Shown here: in pieces, positions 52,459 through 60,042 of the stretch
Position numbering within the stretch: the stretch's first letter is position 1
Layout of the letters: each line of letters begins with the position of its first letter
Assembly (NCBI GenBank): GCA_903828645.1
Contig: CAIKNA010000067.1
Location: forward strand, 1-61,649
Origin: an uncultured Bacteroidales bacterium
Lineage (GTDB): Bacteria; Bacteroidota; Bacteroidia; Bacteroidales; FEN-979
Length of the DNA stretch: 61,649 nucleotides
Direction: 5' to 3'
The notes under the pieces: model-generated
The model's input: the letters and a program-made list of their open reading frames with translations, nothing else
What the model was told of the DNA's origin: nothing
Database searches by the model: none
Made by a program: the position numbers and the translations under genes

Positions 52459-52660
52459 TCCTGTTTGATAATTTTTGCTGATTATTCAATTTGATCAGCT
52501 TCGCGGCCGAAAGCCTCTCAGGGATATCTTTTTGCTTAGAAATTGCCTATTTATTTGCAGCGATGGCACCGGGAAGCACCGAGATTCTCTGTTTTCTTCA
52601 CCGGGTATGGTAAACAGACAAGCTGCCGTTAAATGAGAACAGGTACTACATAGAAATCAT

Positions 52661-52676
52661 TGCGTAAAACTACGCA
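52661..52676. promoter_or_regulatory. Dyad TGCGTA-AAAC-TACGCA, cassette C
   Basis: Perfect 6-bp arms, as in cassette A; starts 104 nt before TGTAA-tt-TTACA (52765-52776), the same distance as in cassette B. Confidence 0.8.
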
Positions 52677-52723
52677 GCAAAACGCATCCTTTTACGTTGA
52701 ATTTATGGTTTGAATACGCAGTG

Positions 52724-52776
52724 AAATCGGGTATTACAGCTCTTGATTCCCCCCTGCAAACGGGTGTAATTTTACA
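52724..52776 (+). promoter_or_regulatory. Conserved block and promoter, cassette C
   Basis: AAATCGGGTATTACAGC block into TTG (52743-52745), 21-nt spacer, TAATTTTA (52767-52774); leader about 35 nt. Confidence 0.8.
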
Positions 52777-52813
52777 TCATTAAAATATACACCAACCTCA
52801 AAAACAAAAAACC

Positions 52814-53257
52814 ATGAAAACAACAAAATTTATCATCGCATTCAGTCTCGCACTGATCTTCTCAGCAGGGTTTAACGCTTTGTATGCCGGACAGCATGCA
52901 AAAAAAGATGTTCCAAGCGACACCAAAGCAGCAATGGTTGCCTATGTAGTAAGGATTAACAACCTGAACTACCTCGGGGAAAACGGCAACCGTTTTCTCA
53001 TTATGATGACCGATGAAACCGGTCGTTTGATTGCACCTGCCCAGACTTTTCAGCCGGGTGTGTCGGATTACACTTTTTTTGAAGGCGGAACGGTGCGCGG
53101 CACCAGGGTTGCAAAAATGATGAAGCTCCCAATCGGGCCAAAATCCTTTTATATTCCCCCGACATCCCATAGCGGCGTCTTTTACGTGGGAGCCTGCTAC
53201 CTGTTCATCATCAACCCCATCACCGCCGAGAGCGACGCCAGGGTTGTCATCCAGTAA
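52814..53257 (+). CDS. Small secreted protein, paralogue C of three
   Basis: 147 residues; signal peptide (FIIAFSLALIFSAGFNALYAG). It shares MKTTK, the MTDETGRLIAPAQTFQPGVSDYTFFEGG pattern and the closing beta-strand with A and B, but lacks the AxxxxxELFTAPA block and one Cys. The regulatory region is as well conserved as in A and B although the protein has diverged more, which suggests selection for joint control. Confidence 0.75.
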   Translation: MKTTKFIIAFSLALIFSAGFNALYAGQHAKKDVPSDTKAAMVAYVVRINNLNYLGENGNRFLIMMTDETGRLIAPAQTFQPGVSDYTFFEGGTVRGTRVAKMMKLPIGPKSFYIPPTSHSGVFYVGACYLFIINPITAESDARVVIQ

Positions 53258-53288
53258 GCAGAAGCGCTGATACCGGCCATCTTCTAAA

Positions 53289-53319
53289 ACCGTCCCGTAC
53301 AACCGGGGCGGTTTTTTTT
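53289..53319 (+). terminator. Rho-independent terminator, cassette C
   Basis: 9-bp stem ACCGTCCCG/CGGGGCGGT, loop TACAAC, eight T. The arms are nearly the same as in the cassette A terminator, showing that the terminator duplicated with the gene. Confidence 0.9.
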
Positions 53320-53341
53320 ATTTACGGGACTACCGGTAAGG

Positions 53342-54787
53342 CTATGGTTCTATCCACAGCACCGAATTCCCGGTTCCGTATTCATTTTCTTCCCAGAGTT
53401 CGTTGGATGGATCGCGGATCCATTTATTGTCGACAATAAATTTATAGGTGTACTTTCCCGGTTTGAGGAAGACAGGAAACCACCACGTTCCCTGGCGAAG
53501 CTCCATCCGGTAACCGGTGGTACTCCAGTTGTTGAAACTCCCTGAAACGATGGCCTTGTCGGCATCTGAATGCTGCTCCAGCCTGAACCAGTAATCGGGT
53601 TTCACGACAAGATAGGAATTGATGACGTCGCCCTCACCCACCGTATACGGGTTGGCCGGGTCGGTAATCCATTTACCATCGACAATAAACTTGTATTCAT
53701 AGCTTCCCATGGCAAGCACATAGGGAAGCTGCCAGCCTCCGTGGGTTTTGTTCATCGATAATTCCTCCTTGTTCCAGTCGTTAAAGTTCCCGCTGACCAC
53801 CACCTTCTCCGCCTTGGGAAATCCTTTCAGGGTGAAAAAGAGGGTATCGCCGATGCCGAGGAAGGAATTTTCATGACCCCTGCCGTCGGGCCTCGTAACC
53901 TTATTCGCAGGATCGGTGATCCATTGCCCGTCGACGATAAACTTATAAGCATAGGTTCCTTCCCTTAGGTATAACGGCAACAACCAATTGCCGTGGAACC
54001 TGATCATTCGCAGCTCCTTCTCCTTCCACTGGTTGAAAGTGCCTGCTACAAACACCTGGTGTGCGCCGGGAAAACCGTTCAGGACGAATTTATAATTGTA
54101 GCAGAAAAAGATGTTGTTGTATCCCTGCTGGTTGTTATCTTCGCGCAGCTTGTTGTATGAATCGTTGACCCACTTCCCGTCGATGACGAACCTATAGAAA
54201 TACTTCCCCTCCTTCAGGTTCAGGCTCACGGTCCAGCCGGAGTCACACGGCTGCATTGGGGTTTGAAGCGTGCTCCAGGCGTTGAATGATCCCGAGAGAA
54301 AGACCTTTTTCGCATTTTTTTGCCCGGGAAGGAAAAACCGCATCCAGCCGCCGGAAAGTTGCACGATGGTGTTCCGGGTAAGGCGGTTTACGCCATAAGT
54401 TACCGACTCCCTGTCCGGCGCTGAATTTTTTTTGATCCATTTGTCATCCAGCAGGAAAATCTTTTCCTTCGAATCCTCCCTGCCGGCAGATTTGCGTGGT
54501 TCCATGGAAAGTTCAATGCGCTGTGCGTCGAGCCTGCGGGTTTTCCATATTTTTCCACTGTCATTGATCGTTGGTTTTAATGCGAATGCACCGGAAAGGA
54601 GGGCGCTGTCGAGGTCGAACATCCGGGAGATCTCCCTGCGCTGCGAAGCGCTCCAACGCAGATCGAGCGTGAAGATGAGGCGGCCCTCTTCCACCCGGCA
54701 AACTTTTTTCGGGTCAAACTGGGCATGGGCCACGGAGGCCGTAACCAGCAAAATCAGCAATAAGACCGATGCAGTGCGTGCTCTCAT
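53342..54787 (-). CDS. Secreted protein with four glycogen-binding-like (CBM48/AMPK) modules
   Basis: 481 residues; signal peptide (SVLLLILLVTASVAHAQ). After an N-terminal region (about 25-145) there are four tandem ~80-residue modules, each with VFLSGSFNAWS-type, G.W...L.L..G.Y.YKFIVDG.WI.DP and N-S/end strands. This is the AMPK-beta/CBM48 pattern with the conserved W and K. No catalytic domain is present. Likely binds alpha-glucans or serves as a scaffold. The start overlaps the end of the upstream retropepsin-like gene (4 nt), so they are coupled. Confidence 0.88.
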   Translation of the reverse strand: MRARTASVLLLILLVTASVAHAQFDPKKVCRVEEGRLIFTLDLRWSASQRREISRMFDLDSALLSGAFALKPTINDSGKIWKTRRLDAQRIELSMEPRKSAGREDSKEKIFLLDDKWIKKNSAPDRESVTYGVNRLTRNTIVQLSGGWMRFFLPGQKNAKKVFLSGSFNAWSTLQTPMQPCDSGWTVSLNLKEGKYFYRFVIDGKWVNDSYNKLREDNNQQGYNNIFFCYNYKFVLNGFPGAHQVFVAGTFNQWKEKELRMIRFHGNWLLPLYLREGTYAYKFIVDGQWITDPANKVTRPDGRGHENSFLGIGDTLFFTLKGFPKAEKVVVSGNFNDWNKEELSMNKTHGGWQLPYVLAMGSYEYKFIVDGKWITDPANPYTVGEGDVINSYLVVKPDYWFRLEQHSDADKAIVSGSFNNWSTTGYRMELRQGTWWFPVFLKPGKYTYKFIVDNKWIRDPSNELWEENEYGTGNSVLWIEP

Positions 54788-55791
54788 TTAACTGCCTCCG
54801 TTAACAGGCTGATCCCCATCTCTTTTTTTATCAAATTAATACAAATCCTGCCTTTCGCAAAAAAATCAAATCCCAGCATTCCGTCGATGGAACATCCGTA
54901 TTTCTGCGACATATCGGCCAGGCTGCAAACAATCGTTTCCATGGGGATCAGCTGCCTGTTTCCCATGGAAAAATCATGAAGTGTGCCGTAGAGCACCTCT
55001 CCCCTGTTCTCCCCTGCACCGCTGAGGCCTGACCGGTTGGTGATGGTGACAGCAGCCAGCACCTTTTTATTCGCATCGATGCTCAGCACATTGGATTCGG
55101 CGCCGGTATCGAGGCAAAAATCGAGGATTTTCCCGCCAATCACCGCCTTTACAAACATAACATTGCGATATTCTTCAATTTTCTGGATGATATCATATTT
55201 CACCTCCGGGGAAGGAGGGCCGATATGGCTGCCGTCTTTGTTGAGTTTGAAGATCTGCAGTTCATTGTCGCGGACATCGATCACCATCTCCATGTTTCTC
55301 AGCAGGCTCATGCCGAACAGCCCTAGAATTTTAACACCTCTCCGGTTTTCAAGATGCCCGAGAGAGATCACATCTGCCGAAACACCGGCATAGATGAACT
55401 CACCAACCACCAGCCGTTTCACAACCAGGCGCGCCACTGCATCCGTGGACCCGGTCACCCCGCCCCCCTCCTCATCGTCAAAGGTCATGGAACTCCGGAA
55501 ATAGGTTTTATTCAGCACCAGGCCTGAAGCGCCGGTATCGAGGATGAAGTTGCCGCTTACGCTGTTGATGGTTCCTTCGAGCATCAGCAACCGCCCGGCC
55601 CTCTTCAGGGGGATGGTCGCCCCGACAACATTTCCCTGGTGGTCGCTGATCGGCTTGCAGGAGATGGAAACACTCCCGACAATCAACGGATCCCTTCCGC
55701 CACTCCCCGCGGAAGTTTTCACGGGAAGCAATGCCAGTGCGGAGAGCGTAACCAGGAGAATCATCGAGAGAATAGCCGGCCGGGGGGTCAT
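54784..55791 (-). CDS. Secreted retropepsin-like aspartic protease
   Basis: 335 residues from ATG 55791 (MTPRPAILSMILLVTLSALAL signal). An upstream start in the heptamer array is a translation artefact. Two retropepsin half-motifs in one chain: FILDTGASGLVLN and FCLDTGAESNVLS, each with the D-T-G-A active site, and a matching hydrophobic-Gly element (LGLFGMSLL, DGMLGFDFF). Both halves thus form an intramolecular protease. Coupled to the CBM48-repeat gene by a 4-nt overlap; substrate unknown. Confidence 0.88.
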   Translation of the reverse strand: MTPRPAILSMILLVTLSALALLPVKTSAGSGGRDPLIVGSVSISCKPISDHQGNVVGATIPLKRAGRLLMLEGTINSVSGNFILDTGASGLVLNKTYFRSSMTFDDEEGGGVTGSTDAVARLVVKRLVVGEFIYAGVSADVISLGHLENRRGVKILGLFGMSLLRNMEMVIDVRDNELQIFKLNKDGSHIGPPSPEVKYDIIQKIEEYRNVMFVKAVIGGKILDFCLDTGAESNVLSIDANKKVLAAVTITNRSGLSGAGENRGEVLYGTLHDFSMGNRQLIPMETIVCSLADMSQKYGCSIDGMLGFDFFAKGRICINLIKKEMGISLLTEAVK

Positions 55792-55835
55792 GAAAAACGT
55801 TGTTGCATATCTGCTGCAAGTTAGTAAAAAGACGT

Positions 55836-55905
55836 GACAAGGGACAAGGGACAAGGGACAAGTGACAAATGACAAGTGACGCGTGACGCGTGACGCGTGA
55901 CGGGT
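55836..55905. repeat. Heptamer array, GACAAGG x3, GACAAGT/AAT/AGT, GACGCGT x3, GACGGGT
   Basis: Ten units in strict 7-nt register between two divergent genes, preceded by a partial GACGT. It joins a GACAAGG family with a GACGCGT family, showing that the variants belong to one repeat class. Each unit boundary on the plus strand contains TGA. Confidence 0.95.
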
Positions 55906-55918
55906 CAGGCTTTTTTAG

Positions 55919-55926
55919 TACCTTTG
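55919..55926 (+). promoter_or_regulatory. -7 box TACCTTTG before the radical SAM gene
   Basis: Exact TAnnTTTG. The transcription start should lie near 55932, downstream of the first in-frame ATG (55928), which is why ATG 55952 is chosen. The heptamer array occupies the -33 side. Confidence 0.6.
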
Positions 55927-55951
55927 CATGTTTTTTGATGAGATTGGCTTT

Positions 55952-57562
55952 ATGAAAGATTTGCATGACGGAGTGACAAAATGTTTGCTGGTTCAAACGA
56001 AGTTTTCGGCTTACAGTTTCTGGAATTACCAGGAAGTTTGTGAAATGGTCGGGAAAAAATACCCGGCCGCCCCGCTGGGATTGCTCACGGTTGCAGCCCT
56101 TTTTCCGCAGCACTGGCAGTTCAGGCTGATCGACGAGAATGTGGAGCCACTGCTCGATGAACATATGCGATGGGCCGACCTTGTGTGCATCGGAGGAATG
56201 CTCCCTCAACAAAACAGCATGCTCAGCCTGATCACCAGGGCCCATTCACTGGGCGCGGTGGTGGTGGTTGGCGGGCCGGATCCCACCTCCCAGCCCGATC
56301 TTTATACGGAAGCCGATTTCCTCGTGCTCGGCGAAGGGGAAATTACGATCCCCATGTTCCTGAAAGACCTTAAAAACGGTGCGAAGAGCGGTAAATATCT
56401 CTCTGCCGACCGGGCCGACATGCTCCAGGCAGTGGTTCCCCGCTACGACCTGATCCGTTTCGACGATTATATCATGATCGGACTGCAATTCATCCGCGGA
56501 TGTCCGTTCAACTGCGAGTTTTGCGATGTGATCGAACTTTACGGCCGCATTCCCCGGTTCAAGACAAATGAGCAGGTGCTGAAGGAACTCCAGTCGCTTT
56601 ACGATCTTGGATACCGTGGCCACGTCGACATGGTGGACGATAACTTTATCGGGAACAAGAAAAAGGTCAAAGACCTGCTGCGCGAGATCATCGCCTGGAC
56701 AAAGGCACGGAAATACCCCTTCTATTTTACGACCGAAGCGTCTGTTAACCTTGCCGATGACGACGAATTGCTTCAACTCATGAAGGATGCCGATTTCCGG
56801 TATGTCTTCCTGGGAATTGAAACCCCCGACAGCGAAACCCTCGCGCTTAACAATAAAAACCAGAACGTAAACAAGTCCATTGAGGATGCGGTGATGAAGA
56901 TCATGTCGTATGGGATGGTCAGCAATGGCGGATATATCCTTGGATTCGACAGTGACCGTGCGCAGATTGCCGACCAGATGATCGGCTCCATCCAGGATTC
57001 GGGCATCTGCATGGCCATGATCGGATTGCTCTATGCCCTGCCGAACACCCAGCTTACCCGGAGGCTCATCATTGAAAAACGCCTGTTCCAGGCGCATTCC
57101 AAGTCGGTTTCCGATGGTGATATTGACCAGATGACGAGCGGGCTGAACTTCCTGACGCTCACTTCCCGTGTCGGCATCCTGAAGAATTATATCCGGATCA
57201 TCGAAGCCATTTTCAAACCTTCGAATTATTACAAAAGGGTTGTTTACACCGGGTTGCATACCAAAACTGATTATAAACACAAACCTGATTTCAAAACCTG
57301 GCTGATCTACATGCGATCCTTCCTGAGGGTGTGCAAAAAAGCGGGGTTCTCAAAAGCTACCGGGTATTTTTACTGGAAAATGTTCTTCACCATTATTTTC
57401 CGGAATCCCAAAGGCATCGAACCGGCAGTAAACCTGGCCGCCATGTTCATTCACTTTCAGAAACAAAAAACATACATCGTTTCGGTTACGACGCAGATGA
57501 TAGCCAGCATTGAAAAAACAGGGGAGCAGGCGTTTAATGAGAAGATGATGGGGGAGGGGTGA
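55952..57562 (+). CDS. B12-binding radical SAM protein
   Basis: 536 residues from ATG 55952 (MKDLHDGV); an earlier ATG at 55928 lies before the expected transcription start. N-terminal cobalamin-binding domain (about 15-150: PLGLLTVAALFP, DLVCIGGML, VVVVGGPDP). The radical SAM core has CPFNCEFCDVIELYGR (CxxxCxxC) and MVDDNFIGNKKKV, and a DUF4070-type C-terminus follows. Class B methyltransferases of this type (for example the hopanoid C-2 methylase family) methylate unactivated carbons in lipids or natural products; the substrate here is unknown. Its stop abuts a heptamer array. Confidence 0.9.
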   Translation: MKDLHDGVTKCLLVQTKFSAYSFWNYQEVCEMVGKKYPAAPLGLLTVAALFPQHWQFRLIDENVEPLLDEHMRWADLVCIGGMLPQQNSMLSLITRAHSLGAVVVVGGPDPTSQPDLYTEADFLVLGEGEITIPMFLKDLKNGAKSGKYLSADRADMLQAVVPRYDLIRFDDYIMIGLQFIRGCPFNCEFCDVIELYGRIPRFKTNEQVLKELQSLYDLGYRGHVDMVDDNFIGNKKKVKDLLREIIAWTKARKYPFYFTTEASVNLADDDELLQLMKDADFRYVFLGIETPDSETLALNNKNQNVNKSIEDAVMKIMSYGMVSNGGYILGFDSDRAQIADQMIGSIQDSGICMAMIGLLYALPNTQLTRRLIIEKRLFQAHSKSVSDGDIDQMTSGLNFLTLTSRVGILKNYIRIIEAIFKPSNYYKRVVYTGLHTKTDYKHKPDFKTWLIYMRSFLRVCKKAGFSKATGYFYWKMFFTIIFRNPKGIEPAVNLAAMFIHFQKQKTYIVSVTTQMIASIEKTGEQAFNEKMMGEG

Positions 57563-57603
57563 CGATTTTCGATTTACGATTTACGATTTACGATTTACGA
57601 TTG
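57562..57603 (+). repeat. Heptamer array, ACGATTT units x6
   Basis: ACGATTT, TCGATTT, ACGATTT x3, ACGATTG in register. It starts on the last base of the radical SAM stop codon and ends 43 nt before the next ATG. Reverse complement of the arsR array unit. Confidence 0.93.
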
Positions 57604-57646
57604 ATGCAGGTAGCACTAAAGTTCACTATCAAACATTTTTTTTATC

Positions 57647-58609
57647 ATGGCAGAAATGATCGTGGAGCCTATTGAGAAATACGGGCTCAGCAAGGAATCG
57701 CGGCCCAAAATCCTGTTCTCAAAAATAGGGGTTGTAGGTTGCGGCAATGTGGGCCAGGAATTGGCAATTACGGCATCGAAACATGGCATAGAAGTAATTT
57801 TTCTCGAACTCAGCGAAGAGTTGGTCAGCCATTCTTTTGAAGAGATCCGGAAAGAGCTGGACCATGAGATCAACCATTGGGGACTTACCCCGGGGGAAAA
57901 AACGGCCATCCTTTCGAGGATAAAGGGAACCCTTTCATATGCTGATTTTCGCGACTGCGAGCTGGTGATCGAGACCGTCAAATCAAAACAGGGGCAACCA
58001 AGTTTTGAGTTGCGGAAAGAGGTCTTTTTAAAAATCGAGCAAGAAGTAAGCACGGCGTGCATCATTGCAACAAACTCCTCGACCATTGTCGTAACTGAAT
58101 TGTCAACCGAACTAAAACACAAGGAACGGTGCGTCAGCCTTCACATTTCCACCACGGCTCCCGGCGCCAGCGTTGTGGAGCTTGCAAAAGGGCTTCACAC
58201 CTCCGATGAAGCGTATGAAAAAGTCATCAAGTTTGTAAAGCTCCTTGAAAAAATTTCCATTCCGGTAATGGAATCCCCAGGGCTGGTGAGCGTGAGGCTT
58301 TTCGTGGTATTGCTGAACGAGGCGTGTGAAACGCTGATGGAGGGCGTGAGTTCCCTGGAAAACATTGACCTTGCCATGCGCTCCTGTTTCAACATGCCGC
58401 TGGGGCCGTTTGAATTTGCCGACAAGGCGGGGCTGGACAAGGTTTGCCGCTGGATGGAAAACATTTACAGCGAATTCGGATCTTCGAGATATATTGCCTC
58501 CCCGATGATCAAGAAACTGGTGCGGGCAAACAGGCTTGGCAGGATCAGCGGCATCGGCTTTTATAAATATGACGCGGATGGGAACAAGGTTACCGAAGAT
58601 GCCGTCTGA
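57647..58609 (+). CDS. 3-hydroxyacyl-CoA dehydrogenase, single-domain type
   Basis: 320 residues. NAD motif KIGVVGCGNVGQELA (GxGxxG), with acidic E in VIFLELSEE. The HCDH active-site His is in CVSLHISTTAPGASVVELAKG, with the Asn/Ser motif IATNSSTIVVTEL. C-terminal HCDH domain with MPLGPFEFADKAGLDKV. It oxidises 3-hydroxybutyryl- or 3-hydroxyacyl-CoA. It lies upstream of acetate kinase on the same strand with a 140-nt gap. A short terminator overlaps its stop. Confidence 0.9.
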   Translation: MAEMIVEPIEKYGLSKESRPKILFSKIGVVGCGNVGQELAITASKHGIEVIFLELSEELVSHSFEEIRKELDHEINHWGLTPGEKTAILSRIKGTLSYADFRDCELVIETVKSKQGQPSFELRKEVFLKIEQEVSTACIIATNSSTIVVTELSTELKHKERCVSLHISTTAPGASVVELAKGLHTSDEAYEKVIKFVKLLEKISIPVMESPGLVSVRLFVVLLNEACETLMEGVSSLENIDLAMRSCFNMPLGPFEFADKAGLDKVCRWMENIYSEFGSSRYIASPMIKKLVRANRLGRISGIGFYKYDADGNKVTEDAV

Positions 58610-58619
58610 CGGCTTTTTT
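58601..58619 (+). terminator. Terminator overlapping the stop codon of the HCDH gene
   Basis: GCCGT-CTG-ACGGC (5-bp stem, loop CTG) followed by six T. The TGA stop (58607-58609) lies inside the hairpin. Confidence 0.7.
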
Positions 58620-58749
58620 CAATATAAAACCACTGAGGCACTAAGAACACTCAGGCGCACTCAGGCGGAGAAAAAACTCAATGATTTATGAATAGCCCTG
58701 GTCTTTCTAAGTGCCTCCGGGGTAAAAATCAAGATAATAGCGAATCATC

Positions 58750-59958
58750 ATGAATATTCTCGTATTGAACTGTGGAAGCTCGTCCATCAAATACCAGCTT
58801 TTCAACATCGAAAAGCAGCGGCTCTTTGCCAAGGGGATTGTTGAGAAAGTAGGTCTCAAAGGCTCGTTTTTAAAACATGAAAAAGAGAACGGCGACAAGG
58901 TAAAGCTCGAAGGCGAAGTAATTGACCATCAAACCGGCATCGAATATGTTCTCGGTGTGCTGATCAGCAAGGAGCACGGGTGCATCGGAACCCTGTCGGA
59001 GATTGATGCCATAGGGCACCGCATGGTGCATGGAGGGGAACGTTTCCAGGAGAGCAGCCTGATCACCGATGCCACTCTCAAAGATTTCAAGGCTTGCATC
59101 CCCCTTGCTCCGCTGCATAACCCTGCCAATTTAAAAGGGGTCCAGGCCATGCGGCATTTGTTGCCCAGGGTTCCGCAGGTGGCGGTATTCGACACCGCTT
59201 TCCACCAGACCATGCCTGCCCATGCCTACCTCTATGCCATTCCTTACTCCCTCTATAAAAAATACGGCATCCGCCGGTATGGATTTCATGGTACAAGTCA
59301 TTACTACGTTGCACGCCGTGCCTGCGAGATCCTGGGGGTAAACATGGAATCGATGAAGATCATCACCTGTCACCTGGGGAATGGCACCTCCATGGCCGCC
59401 ATTAAAAACGGCAAATCGATCGATACCTCCATGGGAATGACACCCGTGGAAGGGCTGATTATGGGAACCCGTTCCGGCGATATGGATCTCGGGGTACTCA
59501 CCTTCGTAATGGAAAAAGAGGAACTGAATATCGCGGTTGCCAACACGCTGGTCAACAAACATAGCGGGATGCTGGGGATCACCGGTGTATCATCTGACAT
59601 GCGCGAGATTGAAAAAGAGGCGGAAGCAGGAAATGAAAGAGCAATCCTTGGGCTGAACATGTTCCGCTACAGGATCAAAAAATATATCGGTGCCTATGCG
59701 GCCGCGCTTGGCGGACTTGACCTGCTCATTTTCACCGGCGGAATAGGCGAAAACGACCCGGTTACGCGTGAATTATGCTGTTCGGAACTGGAATACATGG
59801 GGCTCGAATTTGACGTGCAGAAAAATGCCGGTGTAAGAAGCAAAGAGATGCTGCTCAGCAAACCCGGCTCAAGAGTCAGCATCATGACAATTCCCACCAA
59901 TGAAGAACTCGTTATAGCGGAACATACGCACAGGATCGTTTTGGCGTTGAAGGCATAA
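58750..59958 (+). CDS. ackA: Acetate kinase
   Basis: 402 residues, full length. N-terminal ATP motif LVLNCGSSSIKYQLF, conserved HRMVHGGERF, substrate residues in IPLAPLHNPAN and DTAFHQTMP, phosphate-binding HGTSHYYVARRA, and adenosine-site GGIGENDP. It makes ATP from acetyl phosphate during fermentation. Phosphotransacetylase is not in the window. Confidence 0.97.
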   Translation: MNILVLNCGSSSIKYQLFNIEKQRLFAKGIVEKVGLKGSFLKHEKENGDKVKLEGEVIDHQTGIEYVLGVLISKEHGCIGTLSEIDAIGHRMVHGGERFQESSLITDATLKDFKACIPLAPLHNPANLKGVQAMRHLLPRVPQVAVFDTAFHQTMPAHAYLYAIPYSLYKKYGIRRYGFHGTSHYYVARRACEILGVNMESMKIITCHLGNGTSMAAIKNGKSIDTSMGMTPVEGLIMGTRSGDMDLGVLTFVMEKEELNIAVANTLVNKHSGMLGITGVSSDMREIEKEAEAGNERAILGLNMFRYRIKKYIGAYAAALGGLDLLIFTGGIGENDPVTRELCCSELEYMGLEFDVQKNAGVRSKEMLLSKPGSRVSIMTIPTNEELVIAEHTHRIVLALKA

Positions 59959-60000
59959 AGGATTTACGATTTACGATTGACGATTTACGATTGACGATTT
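59959..60000 (+). repeat. Heptamer array, ACGATTT/ACGATTG units x6
   Basis: AGGATTT, ACGATTT, ACGATTG, ACGATTT, ACGATTG, ACGATTT in exact register, starting on the base after the ackA stop codon. Confidence 0.93.
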
Positions 60001-60042
60001 TTTATAGCCGTTTTTGTTTGAAGCTGAATCGATAAAGTTGCC

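Larger units (their letters stand above)
52443..52813. other. Intergenic region before paralogue C
   Basis: About 370 nt. The first 210 nt hold the AT-rich hairpin end and no recognised gene or tRNA. From 52661 on it contains the cassette C control elements. Confidence 0.6.

Noticed and set aside
52443-52660. tRNA or other small RNA gene
   Set aside because: No cloverleaf or T-loop consensus was found by eye; only an AT-rich hairpin at the gene end.
55791-55875. Protease N-terminus reading through the GACAAGG array
   Set aside because: The residues are a translation of the heptamers; the true signal peptide starts at MTPRPAILS.
14173-60000. CRISPR-like repeats
   Set aside because: Units are 7 nt with no spacers and no cas genes; they are contiguous tandem arrays.
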